Shown in pieces: positions 50,783-63,752 of a stretch of DNA of 64,000 nt. This DNA comes from Euwallacea fornicatus. Its lineage: Eukaryota; Arthropoda; Insecta; Coleoptera; Curculionidae. A model generated the notes under the pieces. It had not been told where the DNA came from. It saw only the letters and a program-made list of their open reading frames with translations, and made no database searches. How positions within the stretch are numbered: the first letter of the stretch is position 1; each line of letters begins with the position of its first letter. A program made the translations under genes and the position numbers. The stretch lies in contig NC_089560.1 in the NCBI RefSeq assembly GCF_040115645.1, positions 2,418,001 through 2,482,000 of the forward strand, in the 5' to 3' direction.

Positions 50783-53407
50783 ATGAGTTCCTATGATATA
50801 AATAAATCCTCGGTAAGTTTTTGATTATCTCACTTGTTTTTTTATGACGTTTGAACAGTAACAACCATAAATTTTCATTTAAAAATTATTCCTTGTCTAG
50901 TTTTTGAAAAAATTTCATTGGAGACTAAGAAATCGTTCATAATTCATTATTTAATCCCTGCCATAGAATTGATGACTTTCCAAGCATGTCCCCCTAAAGT
51001 GAACCACTTAAATTACCAAGTGGATTTTCCCCTTGTGTCTCTTTAATGTAACCTAAAGGCGTGTTCACACATGCAGTATTTGTAAAATCCCAAATGAACG
51101 TTATTTGGCAAACTATTTGCATTTTGCCTGTCAAATTGGTGAACTTTCCTAACATGTTTGCATTTGTTTGGCATTTATACTACTATTTGTCATAACTCGC
51201 AGTGTTGGCAACTAACTTCTAGATGAAACATTTTTTAATCATAGTTAAAGCTTTACCTACAGTTGAAATACTGGTAGCTGGATCATATTCACCTATTAAA
51301 TGTATCTTTTTAACATTTAATTGCTCGTTTTTTTTTATCCAAGTGCCTGTGATTTCAGTTACTAAGTTTGAAAGCTGAAATATTAAGGAAAGAGGAAGGT
51401 TTAACAAAAGCAAAGATAGACAATATCGAAAAGGCCAAATCTATTAAGAAAAAAACTTTCGAACTAAAAAATAAGGGCATTGAAAAGAGGCAAGAAAATG
51501 ATTTAAATGAAGAAGAACGAGACTTGTTAAAATTGTCCAGGTAAGTTTATGTCATAAGGGCTCTAAGGACTTTTATAAGTGAATATTATACAATATTTAT
51601 ATTATCATAAGTGCATCAATGTTACAACTAGTTGATACTTTATTCTTTAAAAGGGGTATGAAATTGTCATTTTTTACGACATTTCTGAACTAAAATTAAG
51701 TTAAAAGCAATTCAACAAAACTAAAAAAAGCTCTTATTATGATCTAGGTCAAAACTTGAAGCCAAAGCAAAACTCTATGATAAACTATCATCAAAATCAC
51801 ATTTAAGCGAAGATGTCAATCGCCGATATTTAGTTCAGTTTAATCAGAAAACCAAAGCATCTGCACAATATGAAGAAGATCCAGATGAACCTCCAGATCT
51901 ACCAGTTGATAGTGAAGAAGAACGATATGACTCAGATTATTATGATGAAGATGTGAATCCAGAAGATCAGTGGGTTGAATATACAGATTCCCTGGGCCGG
52001 ACTAGGAAGTGCCTTCGTAAAGATTTGGATGATATAAAATCTAGAGATGCTGAACTTAAAGATTTAGCTAAGAAACGCCATCAAGCAGCTCCAGAGAGCG
52101 CTAAAAATCCCCCTGAAGACATGGAGAAAGATTCACCACTTGAAGAAGAAGCAAGAGAAATAGATGTAGAAAGTCAAATAGCCGAGCAAGAAAGTGAAAT
52201 GATTTCCGGTGACATGAGGCGAGAAATGTTAAGGCGGCAATGGGAGATGGAAGAGGATGAACTAAGAGATAAAACTGATATTCACTATCAGAATATTTTG
52301 TTCAACGGTAAATGGTTGATTTAAAAAGCTGCCACAGAAATTTTACTTGAAATTTATGTTGATAGAGGCCAGACAACACGGTGTGGGATACTACGCGTTT
52401 TCAAAAGATGAAGAGGAAAGAGCCAAACAACAAGAGGCATTAAAGAAATTGCGAGCTGAGACGGAGCAAAAACAAAAGCGGGCAGTAGAGGTAAAAGAAT
52501 TTAGAGACAAACAGATGGCTGCTAGAATTAAAGCTGCAAAAAATAGGCGAAGGGCTCGATTAGGGTTGCCGCCAGAAGAGGATGGTGAGTGATGAAATAG
52601 AACTAGTAAAACAAGAATCCAAATCCCTAAATAACAAAAATGTTATTTTTGATTTTAGAACCTGAAGCACCTCCAGCGCCAGATACAGAATCTGAGGAGC
52701 AGAAGAAGAAACAAGAAAAAAAAACCAAAAAACAACTTGAACGCGAAGAAAAGTTGAACGAGGCCAGAAAACGTCACGTTCGACCGTGGGATATCGGCAA
52801 AGAAGGAGTATCTGAGTTTTATGAAATGAGTCAACATGAATGGAATGAAAAGAAACGTAAAGAACGACGGAAAGAGTTTGCACCTCCGACTGTTTACAGC
52901 AAACGGGATTTCAGTGGCATGAGAACTCTGGAATCCCATAATGAAGATAGTGATAAATCATTAAGATTTACTACTAAAAGCCTTAAGAAGAGGTCAATAA
53001 ATCCATATAAATATGACGAAGATTCCCCGCCTAGAAAATTATCTCACCGACCACCTAAAAGCAAATCGTATGAACCAGAAGAGCCTACTAGCGACCAAGA
53101 AGGTCTTACTAGCGATGCTATGGCACCTACGCCAATAATGAATGAAGTTGAAGATACCGAGTTCGGAGATTCTCTTTTAGCGGATTATAACAAGGTAATG
53201 GAAGAAAAGGCTAGAGAAGTTAATGAGGAATCTAGGAGTAAAAGAACAGAGATTCCTCCTCCTCCTACTTTCGAATATTTTGGCCCCTTAGGGGTTCCAC
53301 CACCGACACGTAATGTAGGGCAAATGAATATTTCTGAATCGATTGAGGCTGGATTGAAGTTTTTGCGGTCCCAGGAGGAACAGAAACGAAAATTTTCTAA
53401 TTCTTAA
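50783..53407 (+). CDS. CCDC174: CCDC174 homologue
   Basis: Five coding exons, 50783-50812, 51359-51540, 51748-52307, 52366-52584 and 52659-53407, encode 579 residues. Landmarks shared with human CCDC174 are LSLKAEILRKEEGL near the N-terminus, KLEAKAKLYDKL, WVEYTDSLGRTRKCLRKDL, EARQHGVGYYAFSKDEEERA and the C-terminal VRPWDIGKEGVSEFYEMSQ. The protein is highly charged and coiled-coil rich; the human protein is nuclear and interacts with the exon-junction factor EIF4A3. The tail is Pro-rich (IPPPPTFEYFGPLGVPPP) and ends in a predicted helix. The first coding exon is only 30 bases. A poly(A) signal follows 30 bases past the stop. Confidence 0.9.
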
Positions 53408-54322
53408 ATAATGTAGCAAAATTTATTATACTTGTTTAATAAAGCAATATAACTTTTGTTTTATTATTATATATTTTATTATGAAAACTGTCCCAGTCTT
53501 TCACAGCATGTGGAGAATAAGATTTCCCTTAAAACTGCTCAGCCACGTCACTAAAAGACGCCATCAATTTTAAGCAAGTCTTGACATGAAACATATTGTA
53601 AAAAACTACAATTGTGGTTTATTCTTCGGAATTAATTGAGTGCTCTTTTGTGTACGAATTTTTTTATGTACTAGATACGGTCTCAAGATTATTAAATTGC
53701 AATAAATCAAGTTTCTAACCTGTTGACTTATTGTTTGGAATGCTGTTTTGATAAATTTTTATATTATCTTGCATCTTTTCTTTTAATGGTAAATTGATTT
53801 ATTACAACAATTTTCTGATCATAAGACACATTTAAATAAAAACAATCTTAAAAGATTCTCGAACTTGCTAACGCAACAAGCCAATATAAGAAGTGAGATA
53901 TCAAAATATAAAGAATGAAATGCCCTTTCAAATAATATACGACTTAAAACCCTTTGCCATTTAAGATTTTTGAAAGGGTGGCTCTGCGGGGTAGAGCTTT
54001 GAAAGAGGCGCAATGAATTCTTCTTAAAAATTGTTTCCTGTCGATAACAAAATCGACGTATTTCGCCGATGAAAGAGATATATTTCGTTTCGAGATATTA
54101 GAAGTGAGAAGTTTTCAAATTGAGACTCTGTATTCTCCTTCACAAGGCAAGTGCCTTTATATATATGTCATTCCCAGTACTTCACAGTTTAAATGATTGA
54201 AAAATCTATTACGGGTATCAAAAAAAGGCAAAACATCGATACGAAACAGTGATAGAAGTATATTTAAATAATTTTGTACATTATTTAATTATTATGCTAA
54301 CTCAATTCTAGTAATACAAATT
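53408..54322. other. Convergent spacer between CCDC174 and the NRF-6-like gene
   Basis: AT-rich. AATAAA at 53438-53443 serves CCDC174. The rest is the 3' flank of the minus-strand NRF-6-like gene. No other feature is visible. Confidence 0.45.
53438..53443 (+). terminator. Poly(A) signal of CCDC174
   Basis: Canonical AATAAA just past the CCDC174 stop codon, in the right orientation. Confidence 0.6.
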
Positions 54323-57300
54323 TTAGCCAGATCCTGAAGGAATAATTTTTATTAAATTAATCGCTGGGGCCTCAAAGACTAATGAGACCACGAAAGCGAT
54401 TCCAAATGATAGCACCACGTTTCCAAAGAATATCACAATCTAAAAACCAATATGAAGACCATGTGAACTTTTCATCCCTTTCTACAGCCCTTACCGCAAT
54501 TATTTGATGGATCTGCAGAGAACCGTCTAAGGAAAAACTGGTCAAAAACATTACAATTGGATGTACCAAGTAAGCCCCATACGTGAGTCTGCTTAGGGGC
54601 ACAAAAAATTTACAACTTAGAAAGACGTTGAATGGGCCCCCGTAACCTGAGCTGCACGCCACTGTAATCCAGGCTAGAGATAAGGCCCAAGCCGTATGTC
54701 CAAGTGCTACCTGTAAAAATATTGATCAATCTCAGGGGGTTTTTGATTACTACTGATACATATCCATCTAGATCAAAACTTAATTTATTTACATAAAAAG
54801 CTGAAGCTGGTACCACAAGACCGTGCTTTCCCAAGCCGTATACCAAAGAACTCAAACATAATAGTGACAACGCCCATCCAATTACCACCACGGGTGGTGT
54901 AAGCATAATCTTGCCCTTTAGCCTGAACATCACGTAGCCTGAAATGATTATTTGATCAATAATATTTTGATAAATATTTTTGGTATCTACCCATGATCAT
55001 GCCTATCAGGTAGGGCCCAATTCTCAGCCATGGTTTGTCGTATAACTCATCAAAAAGGGCAAAAGGTTCTTGAACTCTTGCTACATAATTATAACGTATG
55101 GCTATAACGAAGGTTGATGTCCATGAAGTCACCAAGAGAATACCTACTGCGCCTACTGCGTATTTTAGGGGTTTTTTGCCTCTGTAATAAGGGATAATGG
55201 TTATTACTGCCTCAAATGATGGCCCCAATACAAAGTCGCTTGAATGTAAGGAAATGTTTGATTGTTTTGAGAACTATATGAAACAAAAATACGACGAAAT
55301 TGGAGGTTGTCAAACGTATGTTAAGAGGTAAAGAGAAAGATTCAACTGATAAACTTTAATGAGGGTCCAAGTGTCTTTAATAATCTTCAAATAAAGTAGT
55401 TATCAGAATCGCATCCAGCTGAAGTCAGTGATCATCAAGGCTCAGGGGCGATTGGTGCCTGGACATTCAGATATTGATTTTTGATTGATTTCGATAGTGA
55501 GATATCTAAAATCTCTTGGAGCCGTATTCAGATTACCGTTGGTGAAAACCGTTAACAGGTGAAATTTCAGATGCTTTTCCCAGTTCTGTTCAAGCAAATT
55601 ACGAACGGTTGATCGTTCTAGAGTTACTCAATGGAAATCTCGCGGTTATATTCGGAAAAGATAAGTTACCATTGAATATAATCAAGTGTCCAGATGAAAA
55701 TCCGTAGCTCCAGAGAATTAGTTGGTGTAAGCCATAAATATACGGAGCCTCCTGGACAGTTTAAATTTATGAAGAATTGGGATATTCTTTTGAAGATGTC
55801 ACGTTGATGACAATTTCTGTTAGATGCTTGAGTTAGGTTCAGGAACCAGGGTCGAGAATGTTCCCTACTATGCATGTGGATGAAACAAATTTTTTCTGAA
55901 GAACACATTTGTGGTAGATTGATAAGTTTAAGTTGATAACAGTCATCTCTAGTGGGCATATTTCTTGCATTCAAGACGTTATTTAAAGTTATTCAGAAAT
56001 TCTCAGCTCCTCGAAATATATGAGGATTGCGCGATTTCGTGAGATTAGTGAATCATGATGACTACAGATTCTTACAAGGGGACTGGAATTATCCCAGTAC
56101 TGCGACTCTTCAAGAAGAACGAGCCATGAAGAAGGGGTTTGAATTAAGGGGCTTTGGTTACCTATTCCAATTTTTCCGAGTCTTCGTATAATGTGACAGT
56201 TTGTTGTGAAAGGTTGCTTAATTGAACAGTTTCATAAAGGGTAATAGAGGTTGCTTTTGTTAGTGCTTTGAAATGAAGATTTTATGGTTAAGATATAGAA
56301 TGACAAAATTAGTGCTTTTGTAGTGCCTTTAAGTGCACCGATTTTAGGTAAGAGTTTTGTGGTCATTAATATTCATCAATAGTCTGTAATAACGAATTCA
56401 AAAAACGTAATGTGCCTTAACCATCATTGTTTTGAGGGGCGACTGCTTGTGTTTGAATTTGATATTTAGGTATCATCGGCTCAAGTGGAAACATACGGAC
56501 TGTGTAAGTGGGAGAAGGACCGCACAAGGTTTGATATGCCCCCGACAAAGATCAACGAAGGCTAGCAACTGACGTGGGCAGAGCTAACTCAGTGTTACCA
56601 AATCTCTTACCATTTCAGAAGTTTTATTAATATAGGTTCTAATAATGGATTAATCGTGTTTTTCATTTATTTACATTACTTTTTTTGCTCTGATATTTAA
56701 AAAAAATTGTATCGCTGAAGAAACCCAACTCGATTCTAATTTAAACATCGAAGTGAAGAAGTCGCCCAGGCCGCCTAGTGGGCGGAGTCTGTCCAGGATT
56801 ACCAAATCCCTCACTGTTTCAGAAATGTTTCTAATATAAATTCTATGAGAGTAAGATTTTTTTTTCATTTATTTACATTGCTGCTTTTTACTGTGATAAA
56901 AAAAATCCATTGTCACGAAGATAGCAAAATCGTTACTAATCTAAACATCTGAGTGGAGTCATCTGCTGGGCTGATTCCGCTTCTGTCAACTCTTAACCTT
57001 ACAACCCCCTTCGTTGGTAGTTGTCGGAAACATATTGAAGCTTATGCAATCTTTCTCTCCCTTGTACAATTCCTGTTTTCATCTGAAATGCTGATACCTG
57101 TAGAGTTGGCCAGAAGTCCGGCTGGACAATATCTGCCATATGGTTTAGATAGATCTGTAGGAATCATTTTGATTATGTTTCGTTTCGTGGATCATTACAG
57201 GAAATAATTGAGGGGAATAATTTGAAACCTTTGAATGCCGATCAAATAGAGGACGAATGGTATCGGCAATAGACAAAACTGCTAAAAAGAACGAATAAGA

Positions 57301-60300
57301 ATGAATCATTTTTAATTTTAATTTTTTATTGTTTAGAAGCTCTCCTTGTTTGCCTTGTCTCGACCGAGTGTGGACATATATTAGAAGCTACACTAGATGT
57401 TTTCTGGTGGGGGCCGATATTGCACTTACCTGATAGCTACTATTAAAATAATCGAAGCTATAACAAAAAACTGACTATCATTGGTAATATACCAAGACCA
57501 TAGCATACAAAACTCTGCCTGGGGGAAGAAATTGTTGATATATAGGGCGTTTCTCCACCAATATTTTTCACATGTAATGTGATCTATGACGGCGGGAGTA
57601 AACACCGAGTTACTGAAAAAAATAGTCGAATAAGCCTATTCTCCAGTTTATTACAGCATACTTGTGAACATATCGCATCACAACTTCGTTGACTCCTAGG
57701 ACAAACAAGTATGGAGGGGTCAATCTCACAAACCGATAGCACAGCATTGCCATAAACTTAATTAAACATTGAATTATTGATTTCGTGAAGGGCTCTTTAT
57801 TGAGTTTGTTTGATTCGTTTCGGAAGAATCCTAAAGTTAGCAAAAATCCGCTGAAAATTTACGACAAAATTGTAACGGTAAAGTTTTTCGAGAGCGATAT
57901 ATCTTACCTTATGAAGAAAAATGTGTCCACCGAAAAAGTGGCATTTGCTATCGTCTGATAAGTAAAATTTCGTTCAATCAACGTACGCAAGAACTTGTTC
58001 TTGGCCACTCCGAACACTTCCAGGTACGTGTGGACCAAAATTATCCAACTTATGGAGATGACTCGTAATCCATTGAGACAAGTGATTGAATCCTTTGGTT
58101 TGTTCTCTATAGAGAGTATTTTATTACTGTTGGTGATAGCTGAGAATACCAAGAGAAGCCTCAGAGGGAAATCTACAAGAAACTAGTTCAATTTCTTCAT
58201 TATCATGCATTAGAGGACATACTGGTTTTATCTTCGTCCGCTTTGCCGATGATGTGCTCTTTACTTAACGAATGATCCATTGGAGAATGTCTCTCAGAAT
58301 CGACCACCTTCAAGTGAAGTCGTTTGTTGCGTTTTCGTTTAATCAGGATTTCAACCACAGAGGCCACGATTATCAAGAGGACAGTTATAGAGGCTGATAT
58401 TCTGAAATATTAGTAAAGAAGTGAATTAAATGAGAAAATGGATAGACATAAATTGCGGGTGCACTAAAGGGATATGAAATTCATGAGATGGGAACATTGT
58501 ATGTGAAAACGAAGACAGCGCAGGCATAGTTTTCCCACTTGAGAATTTTCCCTTGAGAGCCAGCAGAATTGTGACGTATCGGCTTGGTCGGATAAACTCA
58601 TGCATTACATATTTCAGAAAAATCCCTTACGACCTGAGGAACAACTGTTGTGTGACCGGGAAGGAACACTCGATAAGTTGTGATGAAGATCACTCTAAAA
58701 AACCTCAAAGATTATCTCCATAACTACACTGATTTATAAATACTCCGGTTTGTTCAGTGATCTCAAATGAGAATAACCATTGTTTGCTAGGATAGAAATT
58801 CCGTCCATTTAATGCTTCTAAAGAATTCACGACCGAGTTTATAGAACACTCAGCATTTTAAAGGCGCGTTCGAACAGGACATAGACCTTGCGAAAATATT
58901 ACTTACCACAAGAATGAAGATAATTAACGCGGTCAATTTCAGTTTCTATTAGTAACAATATGAATTACTAATGAAACGTTTTCACTTTGGACAAACGTCC
59001 TGAGCAACATTAGGAATTTTTAAGGAAAATTTGTTATGGATAAAGTGTTTACAGTCATAATTGCTCAATATATAGTTTTCGCAAAGATAATTTTTAAGAC
59101 TGCTAATTTTACGACTTTATGACACAATATGGAAATTTTATGTTTCAGATATCTGCACATTGCATGATATGGACGTGTAAGCAATCCATGTCCGATTGTG
59201 CAAATCTAGTGTATATGAGAGTGTATTTTGTATGTTTGAAAAATGCAAGAGACAGTTCATGTTTATCTACTTAGTCCTTGCGGTTTTGTCTAATGGGAAT
59301 CATACGTAACCCAGCGATATTGTGTGCATAATTAATTGCAATCCGCTCCTAGGTATATACGAACCCAATTATCTCAAACTTTGGGTCGCGCAACAGGTTA
59401 TAACTTCCTGGTACCCTCTTTACGCCAGCAATGTCCATCGATAACGTATTTGCAGGTTCTTCTGATAACAACTTTCTCACGTCTTGCACAGTGCAGGATT
59501 CGGGCAGACACAGGCCCAGGTGGACCTGTCGAACCTGATGGAAATTGTGCATGAGTTTCATCTGTGCAGTATAAAATTCAAGTGCAATTACATACAGCTG
59601 ATGTGAAGTTGGAGTCGAAACCGATGCGAACTTTTGCCACAAAGTAGTGAGTGGAAAATGGTGGAATTTCAACGTTGGTGTCGGAGTTCTGCAGTTCCGA
59701 ACATAGAACTGAAGATCCCAGCCAGAAATCGTTGCCGACGAAGAACTGGCCATTGTACCTTCCAGAGGCATCATACACTGTAAAATAGCCGATGATTGTG
59801 TTATTTATTTTCCAAAACATTACACGCAATCAAGGAAAAAAACGAATAACAAACATTATCTAATCAAAATCCGAGCAATTTCTTCGAGAACCTGTTTGGC
59901 TTACTTTCAATTCTTGGCAAAAGTAAACCAGGCATTAGACCATTGCGTAATTGGATTGAATCAGCCGGAATTCGAGTATCGGTGCATTCCTTGTGTTTAT
60001 AAACTTATGTCCTTCGTCTCGTGTATGTACTTAGATATGCACAAGTTCACAAAGATGTTTGACTTGATATAAGAGAAGTGTGGCAAATCGATAATTATTT
60101 TCAAACATTTAAGTTACTGCTTTTTTTCAATAGTAACCCAATAAAGTAAACATTGGTATAGTGTAACAATATCTGGGATGAAACGGTTCCCCCCACCTAT
60201 AGGGGAATCGAAAGGCATTTTCTTGTGATAAAAAAAATTAATAATAATAATAATATTAATAATACTAATAATAATAATATCAGATATAGTGCCCAGCTCG

Positions 60301-63300
60301 TTCACCTGATCGGCCGGAACTCCACACATCATCGATAATGTTGAAAAGAAATTTATTAACCATCTGGCTTATTGTCGGACAGCAAAATGGAGTTCAGTTT
60401 GAACATCATATTTGTTAATTTGTTGTTTTAATTTTTTTGTAAATAACATCAATGTTACTTTTCTCAAAAAATGTCTTAAGTAACTTCTACATTTTTTTAC
60501 GATTTATACCTAAACAGGTATGACGTCATTTCTCGGACAGCGATGACGTTGTCAGTGACTAATATAAAAAAAATGCTTTTTAAAATCTAAATCGACGTGT
60601 TCGAGGATTTTTTCCAAAATATTTTAGTTTCAACATTAATTAGTTTATACATTGCGTGACGAAAGCACTATATATAATAGTAAAATTTTCTTGTAGACAA
60701 TAGTAAAAATAATATAAAAATGGTATATATTAATAAATGGCCTCTGAGATGAGGCAATTTCCCCCCTTTCTCTCCGCCTACAGGGCAGTGAAAAGGCATT
60801 TTCTGGTCAATAGATAATAATAAAAATAATGCAGGCGGTTGTGACATTTAACAAGCTGCTTTGGAGGTGAATGGTCGCGTAGGGCGAAGGACTGCGCAAC
60901 CGAGGGCATTTCACTTTCTGATGGACTTCTTGGGTCTTCGGTCCATCCATTGGGGATAAAACCATCAGCGAAAGTGTCAAACCGTTTGTGTTTCTTGTTG
61001 CAGTGATGACACGAATAATTCTCAGATTTTCGGGTCTACCATTTTCACAGATTTGCTTCTACCATTGAAGGGAAGTTACTGGCGCGAATATCAAACTGGT
61101 GAATTATAAAAAAAGAGTTTGTTGTGATTCTGCACAAAATTTTACCGTGTTAAAATGGTCATTCCACAACATGTTTTATGTAAAAAAGTGTACCTAGCAA
61201 GAGTCTCCCAGGATATTCGTTTTTGAGATATTTGCAGTTCGAATTAAATGAAACGCTCTGTTTGCAATGTGATTTATCCCATATTTTGCTATAACGAATG
61301 AAGTTTTTACTTTCTCAGATAGCGATTTAGACGTGAGCCGAGATATTGCTTTAGTCTAACTTCCCATAACAAGTACGAAAATAACCATATCAAATGTGCA
61401 TTTATGGCTAATCGGTCCCTATTAAGTAAAAACTAATAATATACCGCTTCGAATAATTCTAAAGTATAGAATAACTCTTTGTTACAATGTAAATGTAGAG
61501 ACCTTCCGATAGGCAATAATTTAAGTCCCGGCCAATTAGCAGAGACAAGATTGACCATAAAATGAACGTTTTAAATTTAATTGCAAGTATCTTAAGAAGG
61601 GGAGTTCTCCATCATGGAGATTTCTACTTCTGTTCTTATTCTCTCCAAGGTACACCTTTTTTTGCATAGAATGTGTGGTGAAGAATAAAATTTTTACTAG
61701 TACTAAATTTCATAATAGGTGACTTAAAATTTACGCTTCTTTAAGCAGGTCTGGCTTAGGTACAAAATGTAGACGTATTCCAATTTGCTGCTCCTAACAG
61801 TCTCGAAATAGGAGGTTTTTCTCAGTTCCTGTCATTACAGAATTATAAAAATGAAAAAACGAAAAATTGAATTTTGCAGCCCTGTATTTCGAAAAGTCAG
61901 CTTATAAAATAAGGCAAACCAGGTTAAATCATCATATATCAACTTCAGGAAACAATGGTAGAGTTTTGTATAGACCATTTAAAGACACCCTGTGTTTAGT
62001 TATATTCTAAAAAATACAACTGCATTGCTATAAACTTTGCTTGTTTAATTTATGTTATTCTATTTTGGTCTGTGATATTACTTTCCATTGCAAATTTATT
62101 GCAGCCTTAACTATGGTGACTCTTTAAAAATCTTTGATACGGTAAGAATATTTTATACCTTGTAGTCCAATAGAAATGAACATTTCTTAATCAATTTATA
62201 GGCCAAGGCGATTTGTCATGGCGATGAAACCAATGAGTTGTTAGGGGTGAAAGAAGAAAGAATCAAAAAGGGGTTCTATCAGATATTGTGCCACATGCAA
62301 CATTGTCGACAAGTGTGGAGAAAGAAGATTTTTAAAATTGAAGAAGTCTAAATGAAAATAGGTCTTTTACTAAACAGGGTATCAGAACTCTATTTAAATG
62401 CTAAATGGTGCTATGTAGGGTGAGCAACTTAGAATGATGGTTGACTGCATCTCGCATACCGTTAGTCAAATTGGCCTTTCTTGTTTAAAATAAAATTATA
62501 AATTCAATAGAAAAATAACTGTTGTTGGAAAAGGTAACAAAGAAGAAATTTCAAAAAATAAAAGTTTTAGAAATTGTTTTGGATCTTAGAAGAGTAAAAT
62601 TTCTCGTGTTTTAAAAGTAATTTTTCTACTGTGAATATAGTGTACGAAACCTTTATGAACTTGAAATCAGGGATGAAGAGAATAGCCATAAACTTTACAC
62701 ACTTTAATTAACGCTATATGAAACATAAAAAATCATTAATTATGACATAAATTGACCAAGTACTCTGAAGTACTCAGTTGTGGTTTTTTTTATAGAATTA
62801 GAAATTCCATAAAACTTAAGTTAAAATCATTTTTAAAGCCAATCGGTACCAAATTCAGACTGATGGTAGCAGCTTTTCAGAAACTTACCCAGGCATTTAC
62901 ATCTAGAAGTGGCTGGAGAAATTCTACTCTATCAAACAAATTACAGCATTCAGACCACCCATTTTTATGTAATTTATGTTTGATAAAACGGAATTTCTCC
63001 TGTTAATTCTACGTGCAGATATCGTGCCAAACCATCTTAATAGCTTCCCATCCGTTCAACACAGAATATGAGGAAGCACCATTAAATATTACGATGGTAC
63101 CTAACCGATTTTAGTAATTTAGTAAGGGAAAAGTATTTTACATGGCCACTTAATAATTAATGAACTCATAATTTAATTCCAGGTTATTCGGTGGAAATGA
63201 ACTAAAATTAAATTTTTAAACATTTCACAATTTCTGCATAATTACTATCTTTTCCATTATATACTTAATGAAATCTATTTACAAATTTAATTTTATTAAT

Positions 63301-63752
63301 GAAAAAAATTGTTATAGAAATTGATGTTAACGCATATTATATAAACTTTCTATGGCGTGTGTAAGAGCGAATTAATTAAAATACAAATTTAAATACAAAT
63401 TTTAGTTAATCGGTAGGAATGCGACCAGGAACGCATCAGGAAAAACTTGCTTTAGGTACTTACTCTTTGCAGCCCAAATCGAGCCATTCCTTAGCCCCCA
63501 AAGATAATTCTTCATTTCTTTCCTGCAAGGAAATCCTTCTACAACATGCAGTCTTCCGCTCCATTGATGCTGATCGTACAACCCTGCAAGCATCTGCAAT
63601 TGGCTTGGGGTCATAACTTTGAGGTCCGAATTCACAGAAGAGGAATGTAAGTCTTTTTCTTCATCAAATATCCTTGTTTCTCCACTACTTCCGTGAACAT
63701 CAACAGACCGCACCAGTAGCCAACAACATGTCACTGCCAAGCTGAAGAACAT
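54323..63752 (-). CDS. Nose resistant to fluoxetine (NRF-6)-like acyltransferase
   Basis: Eleven coding exons join in frame: 63752-63464, 59777-59596, 59534-59365, 58401-58223, 58172-57908, 57850-57662, 57612-57430, 55181-54991, 54938-54793, 54710-54495 and 54439-54323. They give 708 residues. A signal peptide (MFFSLAVTCCWLLVRSVDVHG) leads an extracellular NRF domain with AKMYDASGRYNGQF and VHLGLCLPESCTVQDV. A multi-pass acyltransferase-3 domain follows, with CLNGLRVISISWIILVHTY (conserved His at 321), SVDTFFFISGFLL and SSGYGGPFNVFLSCKFFVPL, then SRLTYGAYLVHPIVM. In C. elegans, NRF-6 affects lipid transport and drug uptake; insects carry many paralogues of unsettled substrate. The 61-base intron 59595-59535 has a second AG only 34 bases in, also in frame but too short for a normal intron. 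All key motifs are intact. Confidence 0.9.
55182..57429 (-). other. Large intron of the NRF-6-like gene with a tandem duplication
   Basis: The intron lies between the exons at 57612-57430 and 55181-54991 (junction ATC AG|A GGC). It includes a diverged tandem duplication at 56576-56965. Short open frames on both strands (for example minus 55974-55666 and minus 56868-56671) show no convincing domains. Confidence 0.6.
56576..56965. repeat. Diverged tandem duplication, unit about 200 bases
   Basis: Unit 1 (56576-56779) and unit 2 (56780-56965) share an ordered series of matches: GGGC(A/G)GAG, TTACCAAATC, TTTCAGAA, TTTTTCATTTATTTACATT and TCTAA(T)TTAAACATC-like endings. Substitutions and small indels separate them, so the duplication is not recent. 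Confidence 0.6.
60171..60832 (+). repeat. Pair of diverged direct repeats
   Basis: The copies at 60171-60285 and 60742-60832 share, in the same order, TCTG(G/A)GATGA, a run of C, ATAGGG/ACAGGG, GAAAGGCATTTTCT or GAAAAGGCATTTTCT, and an ATAATAATAA-rich end. They are probably two members of one small repeat family. Confidence 0.5.
60238..60281. repeat. Imperfect (TAA)n microsatellite
   Basis: About 44 bases of TAA/AAT triplets with a few interruptions, inside the first large intron of the NRF-6-like gene. Confidence 0.8.

Larger units (their letters stand above)
59778..63463 (-). other. First large intron of the NRF-6-like gene
   Basis: A 3.7-kb AT-rich intron between the signal-peptide exon and the first NRF-domain exon. 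It contains a (TAA)n-type simple repeat at 60238-60281 and a pair of related sequences at 60171-60285 and 60742-60832. Fragments at about 61195-61260 (GATATTTGCAGTTCGAA) and 61980-61995 (ACACCCTGTGTTT) resemble insect repeat-element sequence. I see no coding exon. Confidence 0.55.

Noticed and set aside
59562..59595. A 34-base intron in the NRF-6-like gene
   Set aside because: Shorter than workable insect introns; the next AG at 59535-59536 gives a 61-base intron, a better acceptor and the expected protein.
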